A DNA stretch of 55,085 nt from Planctomycetota bacterium (GCA_021807595.1 JAKBCS010000015.1:1-55085); one strand, 5' to 3'; positions 7,481 to 16,863 are shown, counted from the first letter of the stretch. Translations and numbers: made by a program. Notes: generated from the sequence alone by a model not told the origin.

Positions 7481-9175
7481 ATGGATGATCGAGCGAGGTG
7501 GCAGGCGAGCGAGCGGGACGGCTTGCCACATACCGTTCCGGCTTGGTTGCCCTACTTGTGGTCGCGCGTTCTCTTTCCGGGAGGGGCGAACCGAGAGCGC
7601 GAATCCATTCGCCCTTCTTCGGTCCTGTTACTACTTCTCTTGCCGGCGGCGTTGATCTATCCGTGTCTGTCGTTTCATCTCTTTGAGCCGGACGAAAGCC
7701 GCTATGCCGAGATTGGCCGCGAGATGCTGCAACGCGGCGAGTGGGTGGTTCCCTATCTGCAAAGCGAACCGTATCTCGATAAACCGCCGATGCTCTATTG
7801 GTGCATCGAAGCGAGTTACCTCATCTTCGGCGTGAAAGTGTGGGCGGCGCGGCTGGTTCCGGCCTTGGCCGTGCATGGCTGCATTCTGATGGTGTATTTC
7901 CTCGGACGCCGTCTGATTGGCGAACGAGCGGCGTTCTGGGGCGCGCTGGCCTTGGGTTTAGCGCCGGGTTGGGTGAGCATGGGCAGCCTTCTGACGATGG
8001 ATAGCCTTCTCACCTTTTGGACGACGCTGGCTCTGCTCAGCGCATATCTGGCCGTGCGCGGCGAACGACTGCGTTGGGGTTGGTGGCTGCTGGCGTCGGC
8101 GGCGTGTGGGTTCGGCGTACTGACCAAGGGGCCGGTCGCCGTGGTGTTGCTGTTGCCGCCGTTGGTGTTGCAGCGTTGGCTGACGAAGACCGGCAGCCGG
8201 ATCGGCCGCGCAGGGATGGCGGCGTTTCTTCTCGTCGTCCTGGCCATCGCTCTGCCATGGTACGCGGCCATGTCGTTGCGCGCGCCGGCTTTTGCCCGCG
8301 ATTTCTTATGGGAACACAACGTCCGCCGATTTCTCGCGCCGTTCGCACACGAACACGGCATCTGGTTTTACGTTCCGGTCGTATTGGCTGGACTTCTGCC
8401 GATGACGTTCTGGATCGTGCCGTTCTCGCGTTTTCTTCTGGGAAGCGATCCGAGGCATGTCGAGCGGCGCACGATCGAGTTTAGCTATCTCTTATTATCC
8501 GGCGGCTGGTGCGCGTTCTTCTTCACCCTGTCGCAATGTAAACTGCCGACGTACATCATGCCGGCCTTTCCGATGCTGTGTCTCGCCGTTGGACATTTTC
8601 TGAGCCGGAGCCGCTGGAGCGAATCCCGTCTGCCCAGACTGGCCGTCGCCGGCGCGTTTGTTCTGCTGGCATCGGCGCATTATGTCGTAGTTCCCTGGTA
8701 CGCGGCTTACCGTTCGCCGGTCGGCAGGCCGGAAGCGCTGAGTCGATTGTGTGCGGATAAATCTACCACTGTAGTCTGCTATCCGCGCAACTGCGATTCG
8801 GCAGCGTTCTTCCTCTGCCGCGACGATCTGCACAGCTATCGCAGCAAGTGCATTGAGGAACTACGAACGCTGGTGCGTCAGAGACCGCGCACCGTCATCC
8901 TCTGCACGCACCGCCATTCGCTTTTGGGGTTGCACCAGCTGCTGCCGCCGGACGTTCGCATCGTCGAGGAAGTCCATCTCGGCCTCGCGCCCATCCCCAA
9001 CGTGCCGCCGCGCGCCATGAAGCTGCTGGCCAAGCTGATGGGCGAAACGGCCTTGGGCTTATGCGACATCGCCGTCGTTGAACCAGGCTGGGCACATCCC
9101 GAATGGCCGACGCCCCCGTTCATTCCTCTCGGCGTTATTCCCGGCGCGGTCGAGATGAGTGAAGACGAACCGTGA
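7481..9175 (+). CDS. GT39/ArnT-like integral membrane glycosyltransferase
   Basis: This 564-residue protein has about ten membrane helices and the ArnT/PMT-type first loop LFEPDESRYAEIGREMLQRG near residue 68, with the catalytic-type Asp-Glu pair, followed by VPYLQSEPYLDKPPMLYW. Proteins of this family move sugars from a polyprenyl-phosphate donor to lipids or proteins on the periplasmic side. The C-terminal third (from about residue 420) is a soluble domain. The sugar and acceptor are not predictable. The ATG at 7481 has a GAGGGGG stretch upstream; a shorter start is possible because the first 40 residues are poorly constrained. It is convergent with the amidohydrolase at 9292. Confidence 0.85.
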   Translation: MDDRARWQASERDGLPHTVPAWLPYLWSRVLFPGGANRERESIRPSSVLLLLLLPAALIYPCLSFHLFEPDESRYAEIGREMLQRGEWVVPYLQSEPYLDKPPMLYWCIEASYLIFGVKVWAARLVPALAVHGCILMVYFLGRRLIGERAAFWGALALGLAPGWVSMGSLLTMDSLLTFWTTLALLSAYLAVRGERLRWGWWLLASAACGFGVLTKGPVAVVLLLPPLVLQRWLTKTGSRIGRAGMAAFLLVVLAIALPWYAAMSLRAPAFARDFLWEHNVRRFLAPFAHEHGIWFYVPVVLAGLLPMTFWIVPFSRFLLGSDPRHVERRTIEFSYLLLSGGWCAFFFTLSQCKLPTYIMPAFPMLCLAVGHFLSRSRWSESRLPRLAVAGAFVLLASAHYVVVPWYAAYRSPVGRPEALSRLCADKSTTVVCYPRNCDSAAFFLCRDDLHSYRSKCIEELRTLVRQRPRTVILCTHRHSLLGLHQLLPPDVRIVEEVHLGLAPIPNVPPRAMKLLAKLMGETALGLCDIAVVEPGWAHPEWPTPPFIPLGVIPGAVEMSEDEP

Positions 9176-9291
9176 ACACCGAGCGCTCTTTCTCGATAGG
9201 TCCAACCATCCAACCCGTTCGCTTCTCGTTACGTTGGCGCTCTGCCGATCTCGACCGCAAGAAGACGGTGAAGCGAACAAAGGCCGATCCT

Positions 9292-10860
9292 TCATTTCTT
9301 CCTCGCCGAACTCTCGTGCCGCAGAACCTTGCCCGCCAGGATGCCGGTGAACTTGCCGTCGTCGATGGCGAGTTGACCGTTGACGAAGAGATAGCGAACT
9401 CCCGTGGCATACTGATGGGGCTTGTCGAATGTCGCCGTGTCGCGGAAGGTCTTCGGATCGAAAACGACGACATCGGCGAAATAATCCTTCTTTAAGTATC
9501 CTCGTTGGGACAAATGCAAGATGTCCGCCGGTAGGCCGCTGGCACTGCGGATGGCTTGCGGGAGCGTGAGTATCTTGTCCTCAATGGCATACCGGCCGAT
9601 TTTCCGCGGAAAACAGCCGTAGCTGCGCGGATGAGGAACCGTGTCGGCGGAGGGGACCATCGACGCGCCGTCGCTGGCGGTGGCCACGAAAGGCTGGCGC
9701 ATGATGAGCCGCACGTCTTCCTCGCTCATGTTAAAAATGACCACCTGTGCGCCTTCTTTGCGTTCGATCTCCAACACGATGTCGGCGATCGACTTCTTCT
9801 CCAGGGAGGCGATGGCGGCTAAATCTTTGCCCTGCCATGCGACGTTGGGGGCATAGCGCGCGATCCGGATACTCTTGCCGCCGTCGTGCTGTTCGATGCC
9901 GCGCTCAAGAGGGAGCGCGAGGCGCTTGAGTTGCTCGGCATCGTTGAGCCGCGCGACGTAGGCTTTGTCATCGCCTTCCCGGAACGAAGTGGGTATTAAG
10001 GTTGCCTTCAGGCTGGTGCTGCTGGCTACATAAGGATACTGATCGGCACTAACGGCTTGGCCGGCCTTGCGCGCTCGGTCGATCAGCGCGATCTCATCGG
10101 CAGCCGTTCCCCAAACGCGGCGGCCGGAGGCTTTCAAGTGCGAGATGTGAACGGGTAGTTTTGCTTCGCGGCCAATGGTCAAGGCTTCGTCGATGGCGGC
10201 GAGAACGCCCGTTCCCTCGTCGCGGATATGGCTGGCGTAAAAGCCGCCGTGGCGGGCCGCGACCTTGGCCAAGGCTATCAGTTCATCCGTTTTCGCATAG
10301 GTACCGGGATTGTAAATCAAGCCCGTGGCCAATCCCCACGCCCCGTCCTTCATGCCGCGATCCACCAACTCCTCCATGCGTCGCAGTTCGTCGGCGGTCG
10401 GCGGGCGATCGGCGTTTTTCATAACGGTCTGGCGCACGTCGTTGTGGGGTACTTGATGGACGACGTTCGTTCCCACTTTGCCGCTCTCTAAAGTGTGGAA
10501 ATACTTGCTCACATCTACGGGACCGGATCCGCAGTTGCCGGTGACGACCGTGGTAACGCCTTGATGCAAATAGCAGCGGTTGGCGCGGGTGGCCTCGCGC
10601 TGCAACGGATAATCGCTGTGCGTGTGCAGGTCGATGAAGCCGGGAGAGGCGAGAAGACCCTTGCCCTCGATGACGCGAGGATTTCCAGCCACTGTGAACT
10701 TGCCGACGCCGACGATGCGGTCGCCGCGAATGGCCAAATCGCCGCGAACGCCTTCCGCGCCGCTGCCGTCGTAGTAGGTGACGCCGCGAACGACGACGTC
10801 GGCCTCAATCGGCGCGGCGGACAAGAGGGTACACATCAAGAAGAGTGCTGGGTTGAACAT
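9292..10860 (-). CDS. D-aminoacylase / N-acyl-D-amino-acid deacylase-like amidohydrolase
   Basis: This 522-residue protein has a short signal peptide (about residues 1-20, ending SAAPIEA) and then the composite amidohydrolase fold. The metal-binding motif GFIDLHTHSDYPLQ is near residue 75, QGVTTVVTGNCGSGP follows, then YASHIRDEGTG and HISHLKASG. The strand-end NMSEEDVRLIM and SDGASMVP segments supply the usual catalytic Asp. The set of motifs matches D-aminoacylases and related deacylases that release D-amino acids from N-acyl forms. A periplasmic location would suit recycling of cell-wall or foreign acyl-amino acids. A broader dihydroorotase-like or prolidase-type function cannot be excluded. 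Confidence 0.88.
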   Translation of the reverse strand: MFNPALFLMCTLLSAAPIEADVVVRGVTYYDGSGAEGVRGDLAIRGDRIVGVGKFTVAGNPRVIEGKGLLASPGFIDLHTHSDYPLQREATRANRCYLHQGVTTVVTGNCGSGPVDVSKYFHTLESGKVGTNVVHQVPHNDVRQTVMKNADRPPTADELRRMEELVDRGMKDGAWGLATGLIYNPGTYAKTDELIALAKVAARHGGFYASHIRDEGTGVLAAIDEALTIGREAKLPVHISHLKASGRRVWGTAADEIALIDRARKAGQAVSADQYPYVASSTSLKATLIPTSFREGDDKAYVARLNDAEQLKRLALPLERGIEQHDGGKSIRIARYAPNVAWQGKDLAAIASLEKKSIADIVLEIERKEGAQVVIFNMSEEDVRLIMRQPFVATASDGASMVPSADTVPHPRSYGCFPRKIGRYAIEDKILTLPQAIRSASGLPADILHLSQRGYLKKDYFADVVVFDPKTFRDTATFDKPHQYATGVRYLFVNGQLAIDDGKFTGILAGKVLRHESSARKK

Positions 10861-11013
10861 AACGACCTCGCGGTGGATTATGGGTATCGTTCACTCTACC
10901 CCAGCTTACCCGAACCGGCTAGTTTTTTTAATGAATCGCTCCACGAGGTCCGATACTGAAGAAGACACTCGCACTGTAGGATACGATACCTCGCGCGGAG
11001 CAGGAAGCTCACC

Positions 11014-12468
11014 ATGACGATGCACCCCAGACGCCCATTTCTCGGCGGCTTAGTACGGCCGTTTTGGTTGCTGGCCGTGGTCCTATACACGAGCGGTTGT
11101 CAAACTCCCCCCACGCCGCCGGCCGGTTGTACTTCGAGAACGGCGGACGCCAATCGCTTTCGCATCCTCGCTCGGCAGGCGTTGTGCGATAGCGGAGAAG
11201 AGGTTGCGCACCATCCACTGCGCGCCGGTCGAACCGTTTTGGCCGATCAGGCGGCATGGATCTCTTCTGCCAGCCGAGGCATCTTCTGCAAACGGCTGGG
11301 CATGCGCTTGCACGGTACTCCGCCTCCTCTGAGCGGTTGCTCCGACACTCTCGATCCGGCTTTGATCGAGACGGACTTACAACCGGCCAGCGTGCATCTG
11401 TATCGCAACGGACCAGAGGCACTGGCGCTGCTCGAACACTTGATCGACTCGGCGCAAAGCCGCATTGATGTCTTAATTTTTACCTGGGAGAACGACTCGG
11501 TGGGTTGGAACGTCGCCCGCCGCTTAGCAGCGGCAGCGGCGTCGAATCGGCGCGTCCGTCTCTTGGTGGACGGCAGCGCGAACTTGATCTTCGCTCCCGC
11601 GCCTCGGCCGAACTCTCCCCTCAAGCAGAGCGACGACCAGAAAACCGTGGGCGAACTCAATCGAGTTCTCTGTTGGCTACGGCGACAACCGAACGTCGAG
11701 TTGATCCGCAACCGCAGTCCGTTCGCGCACTTCGACCATCGCAAATTGGTCTTAATCGACGGCCAAACGGCTTGGGCGGGGGGGAGAAACTTCACCGACT
11801 CGGCCTTCTACGAACGCCACGACATCACTTATACCCTGCAAGGTCCGCTCGTCACTCAATGGCAAGAGATGTTTGAGAAATCGTGGCGGCTACAGGGGGG
11901 CAATCCGGCGTGTATCTCGTCGCAGACACTTCCCATCGTCGCCAATGCAGCAGGCCGCCTCGTCGCCAATTCGCCGACGCACCACAGTCTGCGTAAGTCG
12001 CTGTATCGCGCGCTCGACGGAGCCAGACATTCCATTCTCTTGGAAAACCCCTATCTGACGGACAATGGAGTGATAACAAAGCTGGCTCGTGCCCGCCGGC
12101 GCGGCGTCGATACGCGCATCCTGTTCACGATCCAATCCCAGACCGAGTCGATCGACCACGCGAACAAGGTGACGGCCAATCGTCTGCTCGCAGCTGGGGT
12201 GCGCGTCTATCTGTATCCCGGTCGCATCCACACGAAAACCGCGTTGATCGACGGCTGTTGGGCCTATATGGGCAGCGGCAACTTCGATCTGCTCAGCCTC
12301 TATCGCAACCACGAACTCGGCATCGTCTTCGGGCCGGGGCCGATTATTCAGGATCTCGAACAAACTCTGTTCATTCCCGATTTCAACCCAGAGTATGAAT
12401 TGCACGCTCCCTTGCCGTTGACCGCCGAGGACTATGCCTACGAGTTGCTCGCTGGGATGTTTTTCTAA
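11014..12468 (+). CDS. Phospholipase D-family lipoprotein (cardiolipin-synthase-like)
   Basis: This 484-residue protein has a lipoprotein signal with lipobox-like TSGC at about residues 26-29. The two HKD motifs of the PLD superfamily are intact: HRKLVLID near residue 243 and HTKTALID near residue 406, each followed by a Gly-rich GxxN segment (AGGRN and MGSGN). Family members are cardiolipin synthases, phospholipases D or nucleases; the two-domain arrangement and the membrane anchor suit a phosphatidyltransferase in the envelope. The start has AGGAAG upstream. About 100 residues between the lipobox and the first catalytic domain are of unknown purpose. The gene is followed by a REP-like palindrome. 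Confidence 0.87.
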   Translation: MTMHPRRPFLGGLVRPFWLLAVVLYTSGCQTPPTPPAGCTSRTADANRFRILARQALCDSGEEVAHHPLRAGRTVLADQAAWISSASRGIFCKRLGMRLHGTPPPLSGCSDTLDPALIETDLQPASVHLYRNGPEALALLEHLIDSAQSRIDVLIFTWENDSVGWNVARRLAAAAASNRRVRLLVDGSANLIFAPAPRPNSPLKQSDDQKTVGELNRVLCWLRRQPNVELIRNRSPFAHFDHRKLVLIDGQTAWAGGRNFTDSAFYERHDITYTLQGPLVTQWQEMFEKSWRLQGGNPACISSQTLPIVANAAGRLVANSPTHHSLRKSLYRALDGARHSILLENPYLTDNGVITKLARARRRGVDTRILFTIQSQTESIDHANKVTANRLLAAGVRVYLYPGRIHTKTALIDGCWAYMGSGNFDLLSLYRNHELGIVFGPGPIIQDLEQTLFIPDFNPEYELHAPLPLTAEDYAYELLAGMFF

Positions 12469-12484
12469 CGGAGCGGCGCTCTTT

Positions 12485-12513
12485 CCCTCTCGCCTGAGTA
12501 CGGGGGAGAGGGG
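12485..12513. repeat. REP-like palindrome (GTACTCA-loop family), copy 2
   Basis: The arms are CCCTCTCGCC and GGGGAGAGGG with one mismatch; the loop TGAGTAC is the reverse complement of the GTACTCA loop of copies 1 and 3. It lies 17 bases after the PLD gene and could act as its terminator hairpin, although no T-run follows. Confidence 0.65.
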
Positions 12514-12601
12514 AGCGGTTGTTCGGTTGGTCGATCCATTCTCGTTGTCGATTCGTAATACTATCTATGGATATCGACTAACGGACAATGGATGCGAATT
12601 T

Positions 12602-14440
12602 GTGCTTGGACCGATCTTCAATCGCGAGTTTTTGACCGTGCCGCGCCGGGAGAATCACTACCTGGCGCGGGCGGCTTATCTGGGTACGCTGTGGATCATC
12701 TGCGTGACGGCGTGGCTGGCCAGCGGCGGTCTGTGGCGCGCCGAGACTTTGGGCGATTCGGCCCGATTGGGGCCGGTACTGTTTCGCGTTCTCACCTACG
12801 TTGAATTGGCCTTGTTCTTGTTCTTCGCCGCTCTGTCCGCCGTTGCCGCCGTGTCGCAAGAGAAAGATCGGCGCACGTTCATTCTCCTTCTCATCACCGA
12901 TCTGCGCAACCGCGAAATCGTGATCGGCAAACTCTTGGGCAGCCTGCTTCCGATCGTCCTCTTGATGGCGGCGACATTTCCACTCCTGATGGCGCTGGTG
13001 TTGCTCGGAGGCATCGATCCCCGACAGGTTTGGCAATCGGTGTTGATCGTGGCGGCCACCTCGTTGGCAGCCGGTTCCTTGGGCGGACTCGTGGCGCTGT
13101 GGCGCGACCGCACCTTTCAAGCATTGGCGCTGACCGTGCTGCTCCTCGTACTCTATCTGGGTGCCGCGAACGGATTGACGCTCCTTCCGATGTTGACCTC
13201 GCACGTTACCCCGGAGGGGATAAACCTGTGGCAAGCGCGGCTCGATCCCTTCCGCGCCCTGTCCTCCGTGCAAGATCCGTCGTCGCTGTTGGGGCCGGGA
13301 CTATCGCCAGCCTATGTCTTCACATGGGTGATGTTCGCCTTTTCCGTAATGCTCAATGCGTGGGGATTGTCTCGTCTGCGCGTGTGGAACCCGAGCGGCG
13401 AACCGATTATGCAGCGCGAGCAACCCGAAGAAGCCGAGGACAAAGAGCGCAGCCTCGCCGCCGACGCGAAGGGCCGCGCCAGCGTTCACGCCGCTCCGGG
13501 AGGACTTCGCCGGGTCGGTCCCAACCCAATTCTTTGGCGCGAGATTTCCACGAGAGCTTATGGCCGGCGACCGCTGTTGGTCAAGACGGCCTATTTCATC
13601 GTACTGGGTCTCATCTGCTGGTCGGCACTGGCTCCCGTGTTGATCGAACATCAAAGTTGGGCTTTCGCTGCGGCGTCGGGTCTAATCCCCGTATGCGTAC
13701 TCAGTCTCTTGTTGGCGGCGGCACAGGCGGTGACGTCCATCACCTCGGAGCGCGACACCGGATCGCTCGATCTGCTGCTCGTTACCGATCTGACGGCGAA
13801 AGAGTTCATATTCGGCAAGCTCGGCGGGATCGTCTACAACACGAAAGAGTATCTGCTGCCGCCCTTAATTTTGGCGGCGGTCTATGCGGCTTATGGACTC
13901 TTGGCCACACCGCCCCTCGGACATCCGGAACTGCGCCCAAGCATGAACGCGATGTCGCTACTGTGCATCGGCGGCGGTACGGTCGTACTGTTGGCCTTCG
14001 CCATGCTTTTGGGCATCCACGTTGCCTTGCGAACGCCGAACAGCCGACTCGCCATCATTCATACGCTCAGCACCATTTTCTTCCTCTCCGTGGGCACGAT
14101 GGTCTGTGTCGCCCTGATTCTGATCAATGGGCGATTCGAATATCAGTGGGGCAGCTTTGTCTTTTTCTTGGCCGCTGGCGTTGGCGGTTTCTGGTGGGTG
14201 CTTTCGGGAGAGCGACCCTCCGGCGCACTGACCTGCGCCAGTTGGTTTTGTCCGTTGGCCGTGTTGTATACCGTGATGAATGTCCTCGTAGCCAAGCCCG
14301 GATCGCAAGAGTCGGCCGATCCATTGATTCCCTTCCTGGTAATCTCCGGCGCGTTTGGCTTCGCGGTGGCGGCTATGTTGGTACCGCTGCTCAGCGAATT
14401 CGACGTGGCCATGGGACGCACCTCCGGCGGAGCGGATTGA
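12602..14440 (+). CDS. ABC-2-type transporter permease with two homologous halves
   Basis: This 612-residue protein has about 12 membrane helices. The cytoplasmic signature of ABC-2 permeases occurs twice: SQEKDRRTFILLLITDL with a GKLLG end, near residue 84, and TSERDTGSLDLLLVTDL with GKLGG, near residue 382. The halves are joined by a charged linker (residues 260-300). So this looks like a fused, internally duplicated permease. The GTG at 12602 is chosen because the product then begins MLGPIFNREF, as other planctomycete permeases do; the open frame continues upstream through the REP palindrome without sense. No ATPase gene is adjacent, so the ATP-binding partner must be encoded elsewhere. 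The substrate is unknown. Confidence 0.83.
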   Translation: MLGPIFNREFLTVPRRENHYLARAAYLGTLWIICVTAWLASGGLWRAETLGDSARLGPVLFRVLTYVELALFLFFAALSAVAAVSQEKDRRTFILLLITDLRNREIVIGKLLGSLLPIVLLMAATFPLLMALVLLGGIDPRQVWQSVLIVAATSLAAGSLGGLVALWRDRTFQALALTVLLLVLYLGAANGLTLLPMLTSHVTPEGINLWQARLDPFRALSSVQDPSSLLGPGLSPAYVFTWVMFAFSVMLNAWGLSRLRVWNPSGEPIMQREQPEEAEDKERSLAADAKGRASVHAAPGGLRRVGPNPILWREISTRAYGRRPLLVKTAYFIVLGLICWSALAPVLIEHQSWAFAAASGLIPVCVLSLLLAAAQAVTSITSERDTGSLDLLLVTDLTAKEFIFGKLGGIVYNTKEYLLPPLILAAVYAAYGLLATPPLGHPELRPSMNAMSLLCIGGGTVVLLAFAMLLGIHVALRTPNSRLAIIHTLSTIFFLSVGTMVCVALILINGRFEYQWGSFVFFLAAGVGGFWWVLSGERPSGALTCASWFCPLAVLYTVMNVLVAKPGSQESADPLIPFLVISGAFGFAVAAMLVPLLSEFDVAMGRTSGGAD

Positions 14441-14583
14441 GGCGTACTCGGCGTTCGGCGAGCGCCGGTCCCTTCATCTCGCGGCGTGGTGAACGAGGTG
14501 CGACAGAAGGTGGTTGTCCATCACTTTTTCTTCTTATTCGACCTTAAAAGTGCGATTTTGAGTGAGAGGCGATCTGAGAAGCT

Positions 14584-14614
14584 CCTCTCCCCCGGTACTC
14601 AGGGGGAGAAGGGG
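14584..14614. repeat. REP-like palindrome (GTACTCA-loop family), copy 3
   Basis: The arms are TCTCCCCC (14586-14593) and GGGGGAGA (14602-14609). The loop region contains GTACTCA, as in the copy at 4692, and as the reverse complement of the loop at 12485. Confidence 0.65.
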
Positions 14615-14846
14615 GTATGAGACAGTCTCCGAGCGGGAACGCATGATCTCTCGATGTGCCGACTCATGCACTTTGCCATCGTCGGCATCGTGCCGTTGGC
14701 CGTATGGTTCGCGCCGCAGCCGAAAAAAGCGGGGGGAAATGCCGGGAGAGCCGGGCGAGAACTCGACTTCTCGAAGACGACGGGGCACGACGTTTCGCGG
14801 ACTCGCATGGCAAGAATCAACGCGGAACGCTACTATGAAATCGAGA

Positions 14847-14869
14847 GTGGGTCGAGGAACGAGACCCAC
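14847..14869. repeat. GAGGAACGA-loop hairpin, copy 1
   Basis: Perfect 7-bp arms GTGGGTC and GACCCAC enclose the nine-base loop GAGGAACGA. The same loop recurs at 16814-16839, and a close variant is found in reverse orientation at 14881-14905. Confidence 0.6.
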
Positions 14870-14880
14870 CGAGAGAGCGC

Positions 14881-14905
14881 GGCGGGTCTCATGCCTCGAC
14901 CCGCC
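14881..14905. repeat. GAGGAACGA-loop hairpin, copy 2 (reverse orientation)
   Basis: Perfect 8-bp arms GGCGGGTC and GACCCGCC enclose TCATGCCTC. Read on the minus strand the loop is GAGGCATGA, differing from copy 1 at two positions. It ends 17 bases before the ispH GTG and, if transcribed, would fold just upstream of its ribosome-binding site. Confidence 0.55.
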
Positions 14906-14921
14906 CCACAAGGGAGTTATC

Positions 14922-15863
14922 GTGAAAATAATCCTCGCCAATCCGCGCGGCTTCTGTGCCGGCGTGAACATGGCCATCGAGAGCCTGGAGCGCGCTCTCG
15001 AAGTGTATGGCTCGCCGCTGTATGTATACCATGAAATCGTCCACAATCGCCCGGTCGTCGAGCAATTCCGCAAGCGGGGCGTTGTGTTCGTGGATCACAT
15101 CGACGAGATCCCTGCGGGCGCGACGGTGTTGTACAGCGCCCACGGTGTCGCCCCGGCCATTCGCGCCGCCGCCGTCGAACGCAACCTCTTAGCCATCGAT
15201 GCCACTTGCCCGCTCGTCACCAAAGTGCATCTCGAAGCCGTTCGTTTCGCCAAGGAAAACTACACGATTTTACTCATCGGCCATAAGGGTCACGACGAGG
15301 TACTCGGCACCACCGGCGAAGCGCCCGATCACATTCGCCTCGTGCAAACCGTCGAAGAGGTCGAGGCGCTCGATCTACCTTCCGATGCCAAAGTCGCTTT
15401 CCTGACGCAGACGACTCTGAGCGTCGATGACGCCGAGATTATTGTCGCCGCTCTGAGACGGCGTTTTCCGCACATCGTCGGTCCCTCCCGCGACGACATT
15501 TGCTATGCCACGCAAAACCGGCAAGAAGCCGTCAAGGAGTTGGTGCCGGAGGCCGACGCCGTTATCGTGCTGGGCAGTCAGAACAGCTCGAACAGTATGC
15601 GCTTGGCCGAGTTGGCGCGCGCACACGGCCGGCCCGCTTATCTCATCGACGGTATCCGCGATTTACCAGCCGACTGTTTCGACGGCAACGAGACCGTCCT
15701 CGTCACTGCGGGAGCGAGCGCGCCGGAAGAAATGGTTCAAGAATGCGTGACGGCGCTGCGCGAGCGCTTCGGGGCGCGCGTCGAAACCCGCACCATCCGC
15801 GAAGAACACGTCAGCTTCCCCCTGCCGCGAGAACTGCGCGTCCTGGCGAACTGCGGCGGCTGA
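14922..15863 (+). CDS. ispH: 4-hydroxy-3-methylbut-2-enyl diphosphate reductase
   Basis: This 313-residue [4Fe-4S] enzyme carries out the last step of the MEP isoprenoid pathway, giving IPP and DMAPP. The three cluster Cys are seen in NPRGFCAGVNMAI (Cys near 13), IDATCPLVTKVH (near 96) and DDICYATQNRQ (near 192). The catalytic Glu is in the TGEAPDHI region, and the substrate-binding SQNSSNSMRL is present. The start is GTG at 14922 with AGGGAG five bases upstream; the frame upstream of it is intergenic. A pair of hairpins in front may affect its expression. Its neighbour metF is convergent, 7 bases away. Confidence 0.95.
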   Translation: MKIILANPRGFCAGVNMAIESLERALEVYGSPLYVYHEIVHNRPVVEQFRKRGVVFVDHIDEIPAGATVLYSAHGVAPAIRAAAVERNLLAIDATCPLVTKVHLEAVRFAKENYTILLIGHKGHDEVLGTTGEAPDHIRLVQTVEEVEALDLPSDAKVAFLTQTTLSVDDAEIIVAALRRRFPHIVGPSRDDICYATQNRQEAVKELVPEADAVIVLGSQNSSNSMRLAELARAHGRPAYLIDGIRDLPADCFDGNETVLVTAGASAPEEMVQECVTALRERFGARVETRTIREEHVSFPLPRELRVLANCGG

Positions 15864-15870
15864 GGACGAT

Positions 15871-16773
15871 TTAACGATTCGTTCGTCTCACCTCGTCGAG
15901 AACAGGTTTCAGTTGCTCCATGATACGGCGCATGTGGCTGGATTTGTTCAAGACGTAGAAATGGATACCTGGCACGCCGCGGCGCAACAACTCGCTTCCT
16001 TGGGCCACGCATTGTCGGATGCCTACTTCCTCGGCGCGGCCATCGTCGTCCCCGGCGGCTTCCAGATCGGCTTGGAGCGCCGGAGGAATCGTCGAGCCGC
16101 ACAACGAAGTGATGCGACGTACCTGCTTCGAGGATAACACGGGCAATAGTCCGGGTACGATCGGTTTCTCGATTCCCAAGTTGCGGGCCTCGTCTGCAAA
16201 CGAGAAGAAATGGCGGTTGTCGTAAAACAGCTGCGAGATGACGAGATCTGCCCCCGCCTCAACTTTGTTTTTAAGATAGTGTAAGTCGGAATCTCGATCG
16301 GGAGATTCGACGTGCTTCTCGGGATAGCCGGCCACGGCCAAGCCCAATCGATCTCCAAGTCGGTGTCGAATGTGGGCGACCAATTCGTTGGCGTGGGCGT
16401 ACCCATCGGGCGGCGGCACGAATTGTGCTTCGCCGCGCGGAGGATCGCCTCGCAGCGCAACGATGTTCTCGAGGCCCGCGCCCAGTATGTCGTCGAGAAT
16501 GCGGTCGAGATCGGCTCGGCCCGAACCTACACAGGTCAGATGACAGGCAGTCTCCATCCCGTACTCGCCCTTTAGAAGCGAGGCAATTTCCAACGTCCGC
16601 TCGCGGGTGGTGCCCAGCGCGCCGTAGGTCACGGTCATGTAGCTCGGCTGCAACTCGATCAACTCTGGCAGCACGCGGCGCAGGGACATTAAGGCAGCGT
16701 CGTTTTTGGGGGGGAAGACCTCGAAGGAGATGTGGGGGCCATCCGTTCCCGCGTAAAGCTCGGCGAAGCGCAT
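15871..16773 (-). CDS. metF: 5,10-methylenetetrahydrofolate reductase
   Basis: This 300-residue flavoenzyme reduces 5,10-methylene-H4folate to 5-methyl-H4folate for methionine synthesis. Seen are SFEVFPPKND near residue 17 with the catalytic Glu, the MTVTYGALGTTRERTLEIA strand-helix, and NIVALRGDPPRGE (FAD and folate site). YPEKHVESPDRDSDLHYLKNK and QLFYDNRHFFSFADEA follow. The length matches bacterial MetF. It is the last gene of a probable tal-cbiX-metF transcript, with 90 bases and a hairpin before it. Confidence 0.94.
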   Translation of the reverse strand: MRFAELYAGTDGPHISFEVFPPKNDAALMSLRRVLPELIELQPSYMTVTYGALGTTRERTLEIASLLKGEYGMETACHLTCVGSGRADLDRILDDILGAGLENIVALRGDPPRGEAQFVPPPDGYAHANELVAHIRHRLGDRLGLAVAGYPEKHVESPDRDSDLHYLKNKVEAGADLVISQLFYDNRHFFSFADEARNLGIEKPIVPGLLPVLSSKQVRRITSLCGSTIPPALQADLEAAGDDDGRAEEVGIRQCVAQGSELLRRGVPGIHFYVLNKSSHMRRIMEQLKPVLDEVRRTNR

Positions 16774-16813
16774 GAACTCATTCCAAACGATTAGTAGAAA
16801 TTGGTAGTTTGAA

Positions 16814-16839
16814 GGAGGGGTCGAGGAACGAGCCTCCCC
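16814..16839. repeat. GAGGAACGA-loop hairpin, copy 3
   Basis: This is an imperfect hairpin with GGAGGGG and CCTCCCC arms around a TCGAGGAACGAG core. It shares the 15-base string GGGTCGAGGAACGAG with the copy at 14847 and lies in the gap between cbiX and metF, so it would be within the transcript. Confidence 0.55.
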
Positions 16840-16863
16840 AACTGTTCGGGGCGAAACCGTCCC

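Larger units (their letters stand above)
14441..14921. other. Intergenic region with three palindromes, upstream of ispH
   Basis: I see no credible gene here. The stretch holds a REP-like palindrome (14584-14614) and two related hairpins (14847-14869 and 14881-14905), the last ending 17 bases before the ispH start codon. An open frame runs through it into ispH, but it has no sensible product. Confidence 0.6.

Noticed and set aside
14562-14921. A longer N terminus for ispH
   Set aside because: The frame upstream of the GTG at 14922 translates the REP palindrome and hairpins, and the known N terminus of IspH begins with the MKIILANPRGFCAG region.
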